64,000 bases of DNA from Halomonas halophila (lineage in GTDB: Bacteria > Pseudomonadota > Gammaproteobacteria > Pseudomonadales > Halomonadaceae). Location: NCBI RefSeq assembly GCF_030406665.1, contig NZ_CP129121.1, forward strand, positions 1,736,001-1,800,000, given 5' to 3'. Position numbers and translations under genes: made by a program. A model generated the notes under the pieces. It made no database searches, was not told the origin of the DNA, and saw nothing but the letters and a program-made list of their open reading frames with translations. This document shows, piece after piece, positions 1-12,510 of the stretch (the stretch's first letter is position 1; each line of letters opens with the position of its first letter).

Positions 1-21
1 GACATCTTCCAAGACTAAAGT

Positions 22-36
22 GGAGACGGAACCATC
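22..36 (+). promoter_or_regulatory. RBS and non-canonical ATC start of infC
   Basis: GGAG at 22-25 is followed after 8 nt by ATC (34-36). In other gammaproteobacteria infC starts with AUU or a similar weak codon, so that IF-3 limits its own synthesis by rejecting the poor initiator. The same autoregulation is inferred here. Confidence 0.75.
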
Positions 37-573
37 AAGCGAAGCAACCCCAGAGGGCGTCCGCAGGACAAGCGGCCCCCGATGAACGAGCGGATTACCG
101 TAGATGAGGTTCGCCTGATCGACAGCGACGGCGAGCAGCTCGGCGTCATGCCGACTCGCGATGCCCTGGAGCGCGCGGAAGCCGCCGGTATGGACCTGGT
201 CCAGATTTCCAATGCCGATCCGATCGTCTGCAAGATCATGGATTACGGCAAGTTCGTCTTCGAGCAGAAGAAGCAGAAGGCGGCACAGAAGAAGAAGCAG
301 AAGCAGATTCAGGTCAAGGAAGTCAAGTTCCGGCCTGGCACCGACGAGGGCGACTATCAGGTCAAGATGAAGAACCTGACACGTTTCCTCGAAGGTGGCG
401 ACAAGGGCAAGGTCACGCTGCGCTTCCGCGGGCGCGAAATGGCCCATCAGGACCTCGGTCGTAAACTGATGGAACGGATCGCCGCCGATCTCGAAGATCT
501 CGGCACCGTGGAGTCCTTCCCGAAGATGGAAGGGCGGCAGATGATCATGATCATTGCCCCCAAGAAGAAGTGA
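34..573 (+). CDS. infC: Translation initiation factor IF-3
   Basis: IF-3 binds the 30S subunit, prevents premature joining with 50S and checks start-codon pairing. The product matches the family along its whole length: N-domain, a lysine-rich linker near residues 78-92, then the C-domain with [14 protein letters not shown] (about 98-111) and RFRGREMAH (about 130-138), ending in APKKK. I start it at ATC 34-36. An in-frame TAA lies at 16-18, no ATG, GTG or TTG occurs in frame before ATG 82, GGAG sits 8 nt before the ATC, and the 16 extra basic residues match the usual IF-3 N-terminus (179 aa in total). It is the first gene of the infC-rpmI-rplT-pheST-ihfA group. Confidence 0.96.
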   Translation: MKRSNPRGRPQDKRPPMNERITVDEVRLIDSDGEQLGVMPTRDALERAEAAGMDLVQISNADPIVCKIMDYGKFVFEQKKQKAAQKKKQKQIQVKEVKFRPGTDEGDYQVKMKNLTRFLEGGDKGKVTLRFRGREMAHQDLGRKLMERIAADLEDLGTVESFPKMEGRQMIMIIAPKKK

Positions 574-659
574 TCCGACGGCCCGTCAAACGGATGGCCG
601 GCATCTAGCCGGCCATTGGCCCCGGATTTTCTCAAAAACCTCGAGCGGAGTGTATTCTC

Positions 660-854
660 ATGCCGAAAATCAAGAGCAACAGCGGCGCTGCCAAGCGCTT
701 CAAGAAGACGGCCAACGGCTTCAAGCACAAGCAGTCGTTCCGTAGCCACATCCTGACCAAGAAGTCCACCAAGCGTAAGCGTCAGCTGCGTGGTATGCAG
801 CAGGTCCACGACGCCGACAAGCAGCTCGTGCAGCGCATGCTGCCGAACCTGTAA
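660..854 (+). CDS. rpmI: 50S ribosomal protein L35
   Basis: A 64-aa, very basic protein beginning [17 protein letters not shown], the normal L35 size and sequence. It is part of the large ribosomal subunit. It lies 86 bp after infC and 37 bp before rplT, the conserved IF3-L35-L20 order. In E. coli, L20 represses rpmI-rplT translation through a leader mRNA structure; I did not identify that structure here. Confidence 0.97.
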   Translation: MPKIKSNSGAAKRFKKTANGFKHKQSFRSHILTKKSTKRKRQLRGMQQVHDADKQLVQRMLPNL

Positions 855-891
855 TCCTTGGTAGACCATTTTTAAACGTCAGGAGTAAGCC

Positions 892-1245
892 ATGACTCGC
901 GTCAAGCGTGGTGTCGTCGCACGTCGTCGTCACAAGAAGATTCTCAGCCAGGCCAAGGGTTACTACGGTGCCCGTTCACGCGTCTTCCGCGTTGCCAAGC
1001 AGGCCGTCATCAAGGCCGGTCAGTACGCCTACCGTGACCGTCGCCAGCGCAAGCGTCAGTTCCGTGCCCTGTGGATCCAGCGTATCAACGCCGGTGCCCG
1101 TCAGCACGGTCTGTCCTACAGCCGCTTCGTCGGTGGCCTGAAGAAGGCCGGCATCAAGATCGACCGCAAGGTCTTGGCCGATCTGGCCGTCAACGAAAAG
1201 GCTGCCTTTGCCGCTATCGTCGAGAAGGCCAAGGCTGCCCAGTAA
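892..1245 (+). CDS. rplT: 50S ribosomal protein L20
   Basis: A 117-aa basic protein beginning [16 protein letters not shown], full length for L20, which binds 23S rRNA early in 50S assembly and acts as a translational repressor in E. coli. A clear Shine-Dalgarno AGGAG (881-885) lies 6 nt before the ATG. It is followed by a strong hairpin with a T-run that separates it from pheS. Confidence 0.98.
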   Translation: MTRVKRGVVARRRHKKILSQAKGYYGARSRVFRVAKQAVIKAGQYAYRDRRQRKRQFRALWIQRINAGARQHGLSYSRFVGGLKKAGIKIDRKVLADLAVNEKAAFAAIVEKAKAAQ

Positions 1246-1258
1246 GTGATCTCGTGAC

Positions 1259-1343
1259 GGCATGGTGGGCTTCTCGTGAGCGCGCCATGCCACGGATCGT
1301 CGCAGGGGAAGAGCAGCCGCTCTTCCCCTGTTTTTTTGGCATG
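1259..1343 (+). terminator. Terminator or attenuator between rplT and pheS
   Basis: An 11-bp perfect stem (1303-1313 with 1320-1330, loop CAGCCG) is followed by seven Ts (1331-1337), a textbook intrinsic terminator. Upstream, GGCATGG (1259-1265) can pair with CCATGCC (1285-1291). The same CATGCC can instead pair with GGCATG (1338-1343) just after the T-run. These mutually exclusive pairings suggest attenuation of pheST, as in E. coli. A possible leader peptide (1262-1279, five codons) has only one Phe codon, so leader-peptide control is unproven. Confidence 0.8.
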
Positions 1344-1346
1344 TGA

Positions 1347-2396
<1,050 letters not shown>

Positions 2397-2429
2397 TCGA
2401 CCACCGACTACGCGGAAACAGGAACTGAC

Positions 2430-4811
2430 ATGAAATTTTCCGAACAGTGGCTGCGTGAATGGGTCTCCCCGGCGCTGGCGACCCAGGCACTGGCCGACCA
2501 GGTCACCATGGCCGGCCTCGAGGTCGATGCCATCGAGCCGGTGGCGGCCGAGTTCACCGACGTGGTGGTGGCCGAGGTCGTCGCCCGCGAACAGCATCCC
2601 GACGCCGACAAGCTCAACGTCTGCCAGGTCGAGGACGGCAGCGGCGAGCGCGTCCAGGTCGTCTGCGGCGCGCCCAACGTCGACGTCGGCCAGAAGGTGC
2701 CCTTCGCCCGGGTCGGCGCGGTGCTGCCCGGCGACTTCAAGATCAAGAAGGCCAAGCTGCGCGGCGTCGAGTCTCGCGGCATGATCTGCGCCTCCTCCGA
2801 GCTCGGTCTCGAGGAAGAGGCGTCGCCGGGCATCCTGGTGCTGCCGGTCGACGCGCCGGTGGGCGAGGGCGTGCGCGACTACCTGGGCCTGGACGACCAC
2901 ACCATCGAGGTCGACCTGACCCCGAACCGCGGCGACTGCCTGAGCGTCAAGGGCATGGCCCGCGAGGTCGGCGTGCTCAACCGCCTGCCGGTCGAAGGCC
3001 CGGCCATCGCGCCGGTGGCGGCGAGCCACGACGAGACCTTCCCGGTGCGCGTCGAGGACGCCGACGGCTGTCCGCGCTATCTGGGGCGGGTGATCAAGGG
3101 CGTCGACGTGACCGCCGAGACGCCGCTGTGGATGGTCGAGCGCCTGCGTCGCAGCGGCATTCGTACCATCGACCCGGTGGTCGACGTCACCAACTACGTG
3201 ATGCTCGAGCTCGGCCAGCCGCTGCACGCCTTCGATCGCGCCAACCTCAGTGAAGCCGTGGTGGTGCGTCGCGCCCGTGAGGGCGAGCGGCTGGTGCTGC
3301 TCGACGGTCAGGAGATCACCCTGGGCGACGGCACCCTGGTGATCGCCGACGAGCGCGGCCCGCTGGCCATCGCCGGCGTGATGGGCGGTGAGCACTCCGG
3401 CGTCAGCGCCGAGACCCGCGACATCTTCCTCGAGGCGGCGCACTTCTCGCCGCTGGCGGTGGCCGGTCAGGCGCGCTCCTACGGTCTGCACACCGACGCC
3501 TCCCACCGCTTCGAGCGCGGCGTGGACCCGGCGCTGGCCCGCGAGGCCGCCGAGCGCGCCACCGCGCTGCTGCTGGAGATCGTCGGCGGCGAGCCCGGCC
3601 CGCTGGTCGAGGTGGTCGACGCCGAGCGCCTGCCCGGCGACCGTGAGGTGCTGCTGCGTCGCGAGCGTCTGGATCAGGCCCTGGACAAGGTACTCGACGG
3701 CGAAGAGGTCGGCGAGATCCTCGAGCGTCTCGGCCTCGCGGTCGAGAGCGTCGAGGCGGGCTGGCAGGCGCGCATGCCGAGCTGGCGCTTCGATCTGGCC
3801 ATCGAGGAAGACCTGATCGAGGAAGTGGCGCGCATCCATGGCTACAACCGCCTGCCGGTGCGTCGTCCCCAGGCCCGCCTGGGCCTCGAGCCCGATCACG
3901 AGGCGCGCACGCCGCTGTCCCGCCTGCGCAACCAGATGGTCGCGCGCGGCTACTTCGAGGCGGTGACCTACAGCTTCGTGGCGCCGGAGCTGCAGTCCAC
4001 GCTGCTGCCGGAATCGGTATCCCCGACGCTGGCCAACCCGATCTCCAGCGACCTGTCGGTGATGCGGGCGAGCCTGTTCCCGGGCCTGGTGCGTGCGCTG
4101 CAGCACAACCTCAATCGCCAGCAGACCCGGGTGCGGCTGTTCGAGACCGGCCTGGTGTTCCGCGGCGAGCTGGACGGCCTGCATCAGGTGCCGATGCTCG
4201 GTGCCCTGGTCTGCGGCGCCCGCGATCCGGAAGGCTGGAACGGCGGCAAGGACAAGGTCGACTTCTTCGACCTGAAGGGCGACCTGGAGACCCTGCTGGC
4301 CATGGGCGGCGAGCCCGAGGCCTGGCGCTTCGAGCCGGCCGAGCATCCGGCCCTGCACCCCGGCCAGTGCGCGCGGGTGCTGTACCGCGGCGAGGAGGCC
4401 GGCTGGATCGGCACCCTGCACCCGGCGGTGCGCGCCGAGCTGGGCCTGAAGGTCGATGCGGTGATGTTCGAGGTTCGCCTCGAGGCGCTGACCCAGGGCC
4501 AGGTGCCGGCCTTCGCGCCGCTGTCGCGCTATCCCGAGGTGCGTCGTGACCTGGCCTTCCTGGTCGACGCCGAGCGCCCGGTCCAGGCGCTGCTCGACAC
4601 CGTCCACGCCCAGGCCGGCGAATGGCTGGTGGATGTGCGCCTGTTCGACGTCTATCAGGGCAAGGGCGTGGCCGAGGGTCGCAAGAGCGTCGCCCTGGGC
4701 TTGACCTGGCAGCATCCTTCGCGCACGCTAAATGACGAGGAAATCAACCACTTGGTCGATGCCATCGTCGAGGAGTCGCGGCTGCATCTGGGCGCCGAGC
4801 TTCGCGCATGA
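2430..4811 (+). CDS. pheT: Phenylalanine--tRNA ligase beta subunit
   Basis: The 793-aa beta subunit carries tRNA-binding and editing functions. Visible domains are the N-terminal strand, an EMAP-type OB fold (about 40-150), the B3/B4 editing region (about 210-390), B5 (about 400-470), the class II-like core and a C-terminal ferredoxin-fold anticodon-binding domain (about 700-793, with [15 protein letters not shown]). The length is typical. The stop is 38 bp before ihfA, so transcriptional coupling with ihfA is likely. Confidence 0.98.
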   Translation: MKFSEQWLREWVSPALATQALADQVTMAGLEVDAIEPVAAEFTDVVVAEVVAREQHPDADKLNVCQVEDGSGERVQVVCGAPNVDVGQKVPFARVGAVLPGDFKIKKAKLRGVESRGMICASSELGLEEEASPGILVLPVDAPVGEGVRDYLGLDDHTIEVDLTPNRGDCLSVKGMAREVGVLNRLPVEGPAIAPVAASHDETFPVRVEDADGCPRYLGRVIKGVDVTAETPLWMVERLRRSGIRTIDPVVDVTNYVMLELGQPLHAFDRANLSEAVVVRRAREGERLVLLDGQEITLGDGTLVIADERGPLAIAGVMGGEHSGVSAETRDIFLEAAHFSPLAVAGQARSYGLHTDASHRFERGVDPALAREAAERATALLLEIVGGEPGPLVEVVDAERLPGDREVLLRRERLDQALDKVLDGEEVGEILERLGLAVESVEAGWQARMPSWRFDLAIEEDLIEEVARIHGYNRLPVRRPQARLGLEPDHEARTPLSRLRNQMVARGYFEAVTYSFVAPELQSTLLPESVSPTLANPISSDLSVMRASLFPGLVRALQHNLNRQQTRVRLFETGLVFRGELDGLHQVPMLGALVCGARDPEGWNGGKDKVDFFDLKGDLETLLAMGGEPEAWRFEPAEHPALHPGQCARVLYRGEEAGWIGTLHPAVRAELGLKVDAVMFEVRLEALTQGQVPAFAPLSRYPEVRRDLAFLVDAERPVQALLDTVHAQAGEWLVDVRLFDVYQGKGVAEGRKSVALGLTWQHPSRTLNDEEINHLVDAIVEESRLHLGAELRA

Positions 4812-4849
4812 GGGATTCCGGGCTCGACCAGCAGCGAGAGGGAAGCGAC

Positions 4850-5152
4850 ATGGGGGCGTTGACCAAGGCCGAACTGGCCGAACATCTGCACGCCGACCTC
4901 GGTCTCTCCAAGCGTGAGGCCAAGTCCATGGTGGAAGCCTTCTTCGAGGAGATCCGTGCCTGCCTGCGCGAGAACGAGCAGGTCAAGCTGTCGGGCTTCG
5001 GGAACTTCGACCTCAGGGACAAGAGCGAGCGGCCGGGCCGTAACCCCAAGACGGGCGAGGAGATTCCGATCTCCGCCCGGCGGGTGGTGACCTTCCGGCC
5101 GGGGCAGAAGCTCAAGACGCAGGTCGAGGAGTATCAACCCGAGGAGGGCTGA
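4850..5152 (+). CDS. ihfA: Integration host factor alpha subunit
   Basis: A 100-aa HU/IHF-family DNA-bending protein with LSGFGNF, the beta-arm residues [10 protein letters not shown] and the tail TFRPGQKL, nearly identical to E. coli IhfA. I use ATG 4850 because GAGGGAAG precedes it and the protein then begins [13 protein letters not shown] like the family. The ATG at 4808 overlapping the pheT stop would add an unrelated 14-residue leader. The pheST-ihfA order is the conserved enteric and pseudomonad arrangement. Confidence 0.97.
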   Translation: MGALTKAELAEHLHADLGLSKREAKSMVEAFFEEIRACLRENEQVKLSGFGNFDLRDKSERPGRNPKTGEEIPISARRVVTFRPGQKLKTQVEEYQPEEG

Positions 5153-5172
5153 TCGCGCCTCCTTCATGCGAC

Positions 5173-5208
5173 ACGCCGACGCCACTCTCCGGGGTGGCGT
5201 CGGCGTTT
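5173..5208. terminator. Intrinsic terminator after ihfA
   Basis: A 13-bp perfect stem (5173-5185 with 5194-5206) with an 8-nt loop, followed by TTTCC. It stands between ihfA and the convergent DUF2788 gene and could stop transcription from both sides, although the T-run is short. Confidence 0.75.
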
Positions 5209-5227
5209 CCGGCCTGCCGAAAGGCGC

Positions 5228-5434
5228 CTAGAGTGCGCCCCTCTCCAGCCACCAGGTGATCACCACCTTGAGCACATAGCCCAGCATGCCGGCGCCGAGA
5301 ACCACGAACAGCATCAGGGTGCCGAAGCGCCCGGCCTTCGACTGCCTGGCCAGGTCCCAGATGATGAAGCACATGAACAGCATCAGGCCGCCGATCATCA
5401 GGGGGGTGATCCAGGCTTCGAAGGTGTGGGTCAT
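5228..5434 (-). CDS. Small DUF2788-type membrane protein
   Basis: A 68-aa protein with two predicted membrane helices (about residues 8-27 and 38-62) separated by a short basic loop, DLARQSKAGRFGT. Size, topology and the KAGRFGT loop resemble the DUF2788 family of short gammaproteobacterial inner-membrane proteins, recalled rather than searched. Function is unknown. It is a single gene convergent with ihfA. Confidence 0.75.
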   Translation of the reverse strand: MTHTFEAWITPLMIGGLMLFMCFIIWDLARQSKAGRFGTLMLFVVLGAGMLGYVLKVVITWWLERGAL

Positions 5435-5567
5435 GAGGGCTCCCGGAGATGAGGTGGGCGGGGTGGCCAGTATACGGTCTGGCGCCCTGGTCCGCAGTGG
5501 GGCGAGGGTGCGGTCATGCCGGCGAGCATGTTAACATCCGATCAAATTTCTCAGGCAAATCCATGAC

Positions 5568-6032
5568 ATGCCCAAGCTCAAGATATTCGTCGGCACCATG
5601 TATGGCGGCGCCCTGGATGTGGCCGAGCAGGTTCAGCCGCTGTTCGAGGACGCCGGCTATGAGGTCGAGATCTTCGACCAGCCGACCCTGGCCCACCTGA
5701 CCGACACGCCCACCGATCTGGCGCTGTTCTGCGTCTCCACCACCGGCAGCGGCGACGTGCCCGGCAATATGGTGCCCTTCGTGCGCGAGCTGGATGCCCG
5801 TAGCCCCGGGCTCACCGAGCTGCGCTACGGCATGATCGCCCTGGGCGACGGTTCTTACGTCGATTCCTTCTGCGGCGCCGGGCGCTCCCTCGACGAGCGG
5901 CTTCAGGGGCAGGGCGCCACGCGTCTGGGCGAGCGCCTCGAGATCGACGCCATGGAGACCTTCATGGCCGATGATGCCGCGATACCCTGGGTCGAGGAGT
6001 GGATCGCCACCCAGCAGCTGAAGGTGGCCTGA
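5568..6032 (+). CDS. MioC-like flavodoxin
   Basis: A 154-aa single-domain flavodoxin. The N-terminal FVGTMYGGALDVAEQ forms the FMN phosphate loop, STTGSGDVPGN (about 59-69) the second FMN loop, and YGMIALGDGSYVDSFCGAG the third. These match the short-chain MioC/YqcA group, electron carriers sometimes linked to biotin synthase. The partner is not evident. Its stop overlaps the next ATG (TGATG), so the downstream membrane protein is probably translationally coupled. Confidence 0.85.
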   Translation: MPKLKIFVGTMYGGALDVAEQVQPLFEDAGYEVEIFDQPTLAHLTDTPTDLALFCVSTTGSGDVPGNMVPFVRELDARSPGLTELRYGMIALGDGSYVDSFCGAGRSLDERLQGQGATRLGERLEIDAMETFMADDAAIPWVEEWIATQQLKVA

Positions 6033-6400
6033 TGGGCGCGACCTCGAGCCCCGAGCGGCTCAGTCTGCTGGTCGGGCTGGCGGTGATGATGGCGGCGACC
6101 CTGCCGCGCTATCTGATCGGTGGCTATCAGACGCGCCTGATCCTGCTGACGTTCGCGATCGTCGCGGTGCTTGGCGTGGCGCTGGCCCAGTGGCGGCTAC
6201 TGGCCGCCGAGGCCCGTCCCAGGCTGCCGGTACTGCTGCGCCGGCTGGTGGTCTTCCTGGCGGCGGGGCTGGTGGCGATGGCGGCCTGGCAGGGCCTCGT
6301 CGCCGGCTGGAGCGGCTGGGCGCTGCTGGCTTCCCACGGCACGACCCTGGGGCTGCTGCTGCATGCGATCGCTATCTGGCTCAAGCCCCTGCGCGACTGA
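6032..6400 (+). CDS. Hypothetical small integral membrane protein
   Basis: A 122-aa very hydrophobic protein with about four membrane segments (roughly residues 10-27, 33-50, 63-85 and 92-112) and a basic cytoplasmic loop between the second and third. The start overlaps the flavodoxin stop by one base. I do not recognise the family. The coupling suggests a job related to the flavodoxin or simply a shared operon. A strong terminator follows. Confidence 0.7.
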   Translation: MGATSSPERLSLLVGLAVMMAATLPRYLIGGYQTRLILLTFAIVAVLGVALAQWRLLAAEARPRLPVLLRRLVVFLAAGLVAMAAWQGLVAGWSGWALLASHGTTLGLLLHAIAIWLKPLRD

Positions 6401-6423
6401 GCGCCTGCCCATGCCAGACGAAG

Positions 6424-6455
6424 AAGCCCCGCCGGCGGATGCCGGCGGGGCTTTT
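6424..6455 (+). terminator. Intrinsic terminator after the flavodoxin operon
   Basis: A 13-bp perfect stem (6424-6436 with 6441-6453), GGAT loop, and TTTT at 6452-6455. It separates the plus-strand pair from the convergent ppnN gene. Confidence 0.85.
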
Positions 6456-6476
6456 CGTTGGCGGCTTCTCCGGCGC

Positions 6477-7838
6477 TCAGTTCAGCGTGTAGCAGGGCTC
6501 GTATTCGCCGGCCAGCTTCATGCGGCCCTGGGCGACGAAGGAGTTCAGCAGCTCGTCGAGTCGGGCCATGAGTTCGGGCTCGGCGTTGAGGCGGAAGGGG
6601 CCGTGGGCCTCGATCAGCCGGATGCCGCGTTCCTTGACGTTGCCGGCCACGATGCCGGAGAAGGCGCGGCGCAGGTTGGCGGCCAGTTCGTGCACCGGCT
6701 GTTCGCGATGCAGGGCGAGATTGGCCATGGTCTCGTGGGTCGGATCGAAGGGCGCCTGGAAGTCGCGGGCCACGGTCAGGCGCCAGTTGTAGTAGAAGGC
6801 GTCCTGGCGCCGGCGGCGATACTCGGTGACGCCGTCGATGCCCTTGCGCATGGTGCGTGCCACCTCGACCGGGTCGTCGATGATGATGTCGTAGAGCTCG
6901 CGCACGGAGTCGCCCAGGGTGTAGACCAGGAACTCGTCGATGCGCTTGAAGTAGTCGGCGGAATCGGCGGGACCGGTGAGAATCACCGGCAGCTGCATGT
7001 CGGCGTTGTCCGGGTGGAGCAGGATGCCGAGCAGGTAGAGGATCTCCTCGGCGGTGCCGACCCCGCCGGGGAACACGATGATGCCGTGGCCCAGGCGCAC
7101 GAAGGCCTCCAGGCGCTTCTCGATGTCCGGCATCACCACCAGCTCGTTGACGATGGGGTTGGGCGCCTCGGCGGCGATGATGCCAGGCTCGGAGACGCCC
7201 AGGTAGCGGCCTTCGGCGCGGCGCTGCTTGGCGTGGGCCACGTTGGCACCCTTCATCGGCCCCTTCATGGCGCCGGGGCCGCAGCCGGTGCAGATATCCA
7301 GCTCGCGCAGCCCCAGCTGGTAGCCGACGTGCTTGGTGTAGTCGTATTCCTCGCGGGAGATCGAATGGCCGCCCCAGCACACCACCATGCTCGGGTCGCG
7401 GCTGGGGTGCAGGGTGCCGGCCTTGCGCAGGATATGAAAGACGGCGTTGGTGGTGCCTTCGCCGGTGGTCAGATCGAAGCGCTGGTGGGTCTGGATCTCG
7501 TTGTAGACGTAAACGATGTCGCGCAGCACCGAGGAGAGGTGCTCGCGGATGCCGCGGATCATCTTGCCGTCGACGAAGGCCTCTGCGGGGGCGTTCGTCA
7601 GCTTGAGGCGAACCCCGCGGTCCTGCTGGATGACCTCGATGTCGAAATCGGGATAGGTCTCCATCAGGGCCAGGCCATCGTCGGTCGGGTTGCCGGAATT
7701 CAGCACCGCCAGGGCGCAGCTGCGCAGCAGCTCATGGAGCCCGCTGCGGGAGGTGTCATGCAGCCGGTTGACCTCGTGCTGGGAGAGGATCTCGAGGCTG
7801 CCTTCCGGGGAGATGGTGCTGGAAATGGTATTGGCCAT
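6477..7838 (-). CDS. ppnN: Nucleotide 5'-monophosphate nucleosidase (PpnN/YgdH)
   Basis: PpnN cleaves purine and pyrimidine monophosphates into base plus ribose 5-phosphate; in E. coli it is bound by (p)ppGpp. The protein aligns end to end with E. coli YgdH: an N-terminal domain opening SPEGSLEILSQHEV, a central Rossmann LOG domain with VVCWGGHSISREEY and the signature FPGGVGTAEEILYLLG, and a C-terminal cap. I choose ATG 7838 (453 aa), which matches the E. coli length; ATG 7856 would add six residues. It is transcribed alone, divergent from a LysR gene. Confidence 0.93.
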   Translation of the reverse strand: MANTISSTISPEGSLEILSQHEVNRLHDTSRSGLHELLRSCALAVLNSGNPTDDGLALMETYPDFDIEVIQQDRGVRLKLTNAPAEAFVDGKMIRGIREHLSSVLRDIVYVYNEIQTHQRFDLTTGEGTTNAVFHILRKAGTLHPSRDPSMVVCWGGHSISREEYDYTKHVGYQLGLRELDICTGCGPGAMKGPMKGANVAHAKQRRAEGRYLGVSEPGIIAAEAPNPIVNELVVMPDIEKRLEAFVRLGHGIIVFPGGVGTAEEILYLLGILLHPDNADMQLPVILTGPADSADYFKRIDEFLVYTLGDSVRELYDIIIDDPVEVARTMRKGIDGVTEYRRRRQDAFYYNWRLTVARDFQAPFDPTHETMANLALHREQPVHELAANLRRAFSGIVAGNVKERGIRLIEAHGPFRLNAEPELMARLDELLNSFVAQGRMKLAGEYEPCYTLN

Positions 7839-8035
7839 GCAGCGCGTCCGTGTCACTGGAAAGGGAGCGGCGGTGTCCGATCGTGCCTGGCCTTCGCTTG
7901 CCGGCGCGTCGGATCGCGCCTGGATGACGGCTCGCGGCCGTCTCCTTCGATGCTACCACGCCCCCGGCGAAGGCGCAGCGCTGCGCGCCTCGGGGGGAAC
8001 TGGTAGAATCTTCAGGCCCGGTCCTTCTGGTCAAG

Positions 8036-8998
8036 ATGCCTTCCGTCATGTTCAACGCCCTGTATTTCCGTACCTTCATCACGCTCGTCGAGACCGGCAG
8101 CTTCACCCGGACCGCCCAGCGCCTGGAGATGACCCAGCCCGGCGTCAGCCAGCACATCCGCAAGCTGGAGCGCTACCTCGACAAGTCGCTGCTCGACCGC
8201 CAGGGGCGTCGTTTCGTGCTGACAGAAGCCGGTCGGCGGGCCTATGACTACGCCCTCAAGCTGTTCGCCGAACACGAGCAGTTTCGCCACTCCCTGGACG
8301 ACGAGAGCCTCGACAGCGGCGAGTGCCGCATCGCCTCGCCGGGCAGCGTGGGGCTGATGTTCTATCCCTTCATCCTCGGCCAGCAGCAGATGCATCCGGG
8401 GCTGACGGTGAGCTACAGCTTCGCCTTCAACCACGAGATCGTCACCGACGTGCAGGCCGGCCGGCATGACCTGGGCATCGTCACCGAGGCGGTGCGCCAC
8501 CCCGAGATCGACTGCGAGGCCTGGCACCAGGAGCCGCTGTGCCTGGTGGTGCCGGCGGACTTCACCGGCACCGGCCTGGCCGACCTGATGGCGCTGGGCT
8601 TCATCGGCTATGCCGATGGCGTCAACCGCGCCGGCGGGGTGCTGCGACAGAACTTCCCCGGCGAGTTTCGCTCGATGAGCCACTTCCCGCGCCAGGGCTT
8701 CACCAACGAGGCCAGCATGGTGCTCGACGCCGTGGCCCGGGGGCTGGGCTTCACCGTGGTCTCGCGGCTGGTGCTCGAGACCTCGCCCTGGCAGCGCCAG
8801 GTGCGCGAGCTGTCGTTGCCGAATCCGGTGCAGGAAACGCTCTACCTGGTCACCCGGCGCGGCATGCGCATGCCGCGGCGCTATACACGTCTGCTCGAGG
8901 CGTTCCGAGAGCATCGTCACCACGAACGCTATGGCCACGGCGAGCCCGGCCTTGCCGATCTCGGCGAGGTGCCGGGCGCCGGTGGCCCGCACGGCTGA
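8036..8998 (+). CDS. LysR-family transcriptional regulator
   Basis: A 320-aa LysR regulator. The N-terminal winged helix is clear (FRTFITLVETGSFTRTAQRL, then TQPGVSQHIRKLE) and a substrate-binding domain covers about residues 95-300. ATG 8048 is an alternative start giving 316 aa. A possible -10 TAGAAT lies at 8004-8009. The gene is divergent from ppnN and convergent with gcvP, so its target cannot be read from context. The ligand is unknown. Confidence 0.88.
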   Translation: MPSVMFNALYFRTFITLVETGSFTRTAQRLEMTQPGVSQHIRKLERYLDKSLLDRQGRRFVLTEAGRRAYDYALKLFAEHEQFRHSLDDESLDSGECRIASPGSVGLMFYPFILGQQQMHPGLTVSYSFAFNHEIVTDVQAGRHDLGIVTEAVRHPEIDCEAWHQEPLCLVVPADFTGTGLADLMALGFIGYADGVNRAGGVLRQNFPGEFRSMSHFPRQGFTNEASMVLDAVARGLGFTVVSRLVLETSPWQRQVRELSLPNPVQETLYLVTRRGMRMPRRYTRLLEAFREHRHHERYGHGEPGLADLGEVPGAGGPHG

Positions 8999-9047
8999 GT
9001 CCCGTCGGCTCAGGTCGCTCACCGCACCATTCTGATCCCGAAACGAC

Positions 9048-9074
9048 AGCGCCCCGCCGAATGGCGGGGCGCTT
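9048..9074. terminator. Terminator between LysR gene and gcvP
   Basis: An 11-bp perfect stem (9048-9058 with 9063-9073) with a GAAT tetraloop and a weak T-rich tail TTGCTTG. It lies between convergent genes and is probably used in both directions. Confidence 0.7.
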
Positions 9075-9100
9075 GCTTGCGTGGCGTCGGGCGCGCGGGA

Positions 9101-11995
<2,895 letters not shown>

Positions 11996-12117
11996 GGAAT
12001 ACCCTATTGCGGTCGCGCCCGATGCGGGCAGGAATAAAGGGAAGAGGGGAACGCGGGGCACGGCGCCAGGGGTGCCCTGGGCGGCCATGCCCCGCCGCCG
12101 GGACCGACGGGGTCGGA

Positions 12118-12510
12118 TCAGTCCTCGGCGTCGGCCAGCGCCTGGTAAGCGTCGGCGTCGAGCAGGTCGTCGAGAGCGCTGGTTTCCTCGAGGCGCAGCT
12201 TCAGGATCCAGCCGTCTTCATAGGGCGATTCGTTCAGGGTCTCGGGCGCGTCCTCGAGTTCCTCGTTGACCGCGACGACCTCGCCGGACAGCGGGGCGTA
12301 GAGATCGGAGGCGGCCTTGACCGACTCGACCACGCCGAACTCGTCGCCCTTGGCCAGGGCGGCACCCACCTCGGGCAGCTCGACGAAGACCACGTCGCCG
12401 AGGGACTGCTGGGCGTGGTCGGTGATGCCGATGGTCACCGTGCCGTCGCCGTTGTCGAGGATCCACTCGTGGCTTTCGGCGTAGCGCAGGTTGGCGGGGA
12501 TAGCACTCAT
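12118..12510 (-). CDS. gcvH: Glycine cleavage system H protein
   Basis: The 130-aa lipoyl carrier shuttles the aminomethyl group between P and T proteins. The lipoylated lysine is K65 in [19 protein letters not shown]. The N-terminal RYAESHEWI and the [19 protein letters not shown] region are typical. TAGGA lies just upstream of the ATG as ribosome binding site. It is the first gene of a minus-strand gcvH-gcvP unit whose promoter must lie in the 499-bp gap shared with the symporter gene. Confidence 0.97.
   Translation of the reverse strand: MSAIPANLRYAESHEWILDNGDGTVTIGITDHAQQSLGDVVFVELPEVGAALAKGDEFGVVESVKAASDLYAPLSGEVVAVNEELEDAPETLNESPYEDGWILKLRLEETSALDDLLDADAYQALADAED

Noticed and set aside
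1262..1279. pheM-like leader peptide
   Set aside because: Five codons with one Phe and no ribosome binding site; too weak to annotate as a gene.
6171..8006. 611-aa plus-strand open frame
   Set aside because: Lies antisense to ppnN, which has full-length homology on the other strand.
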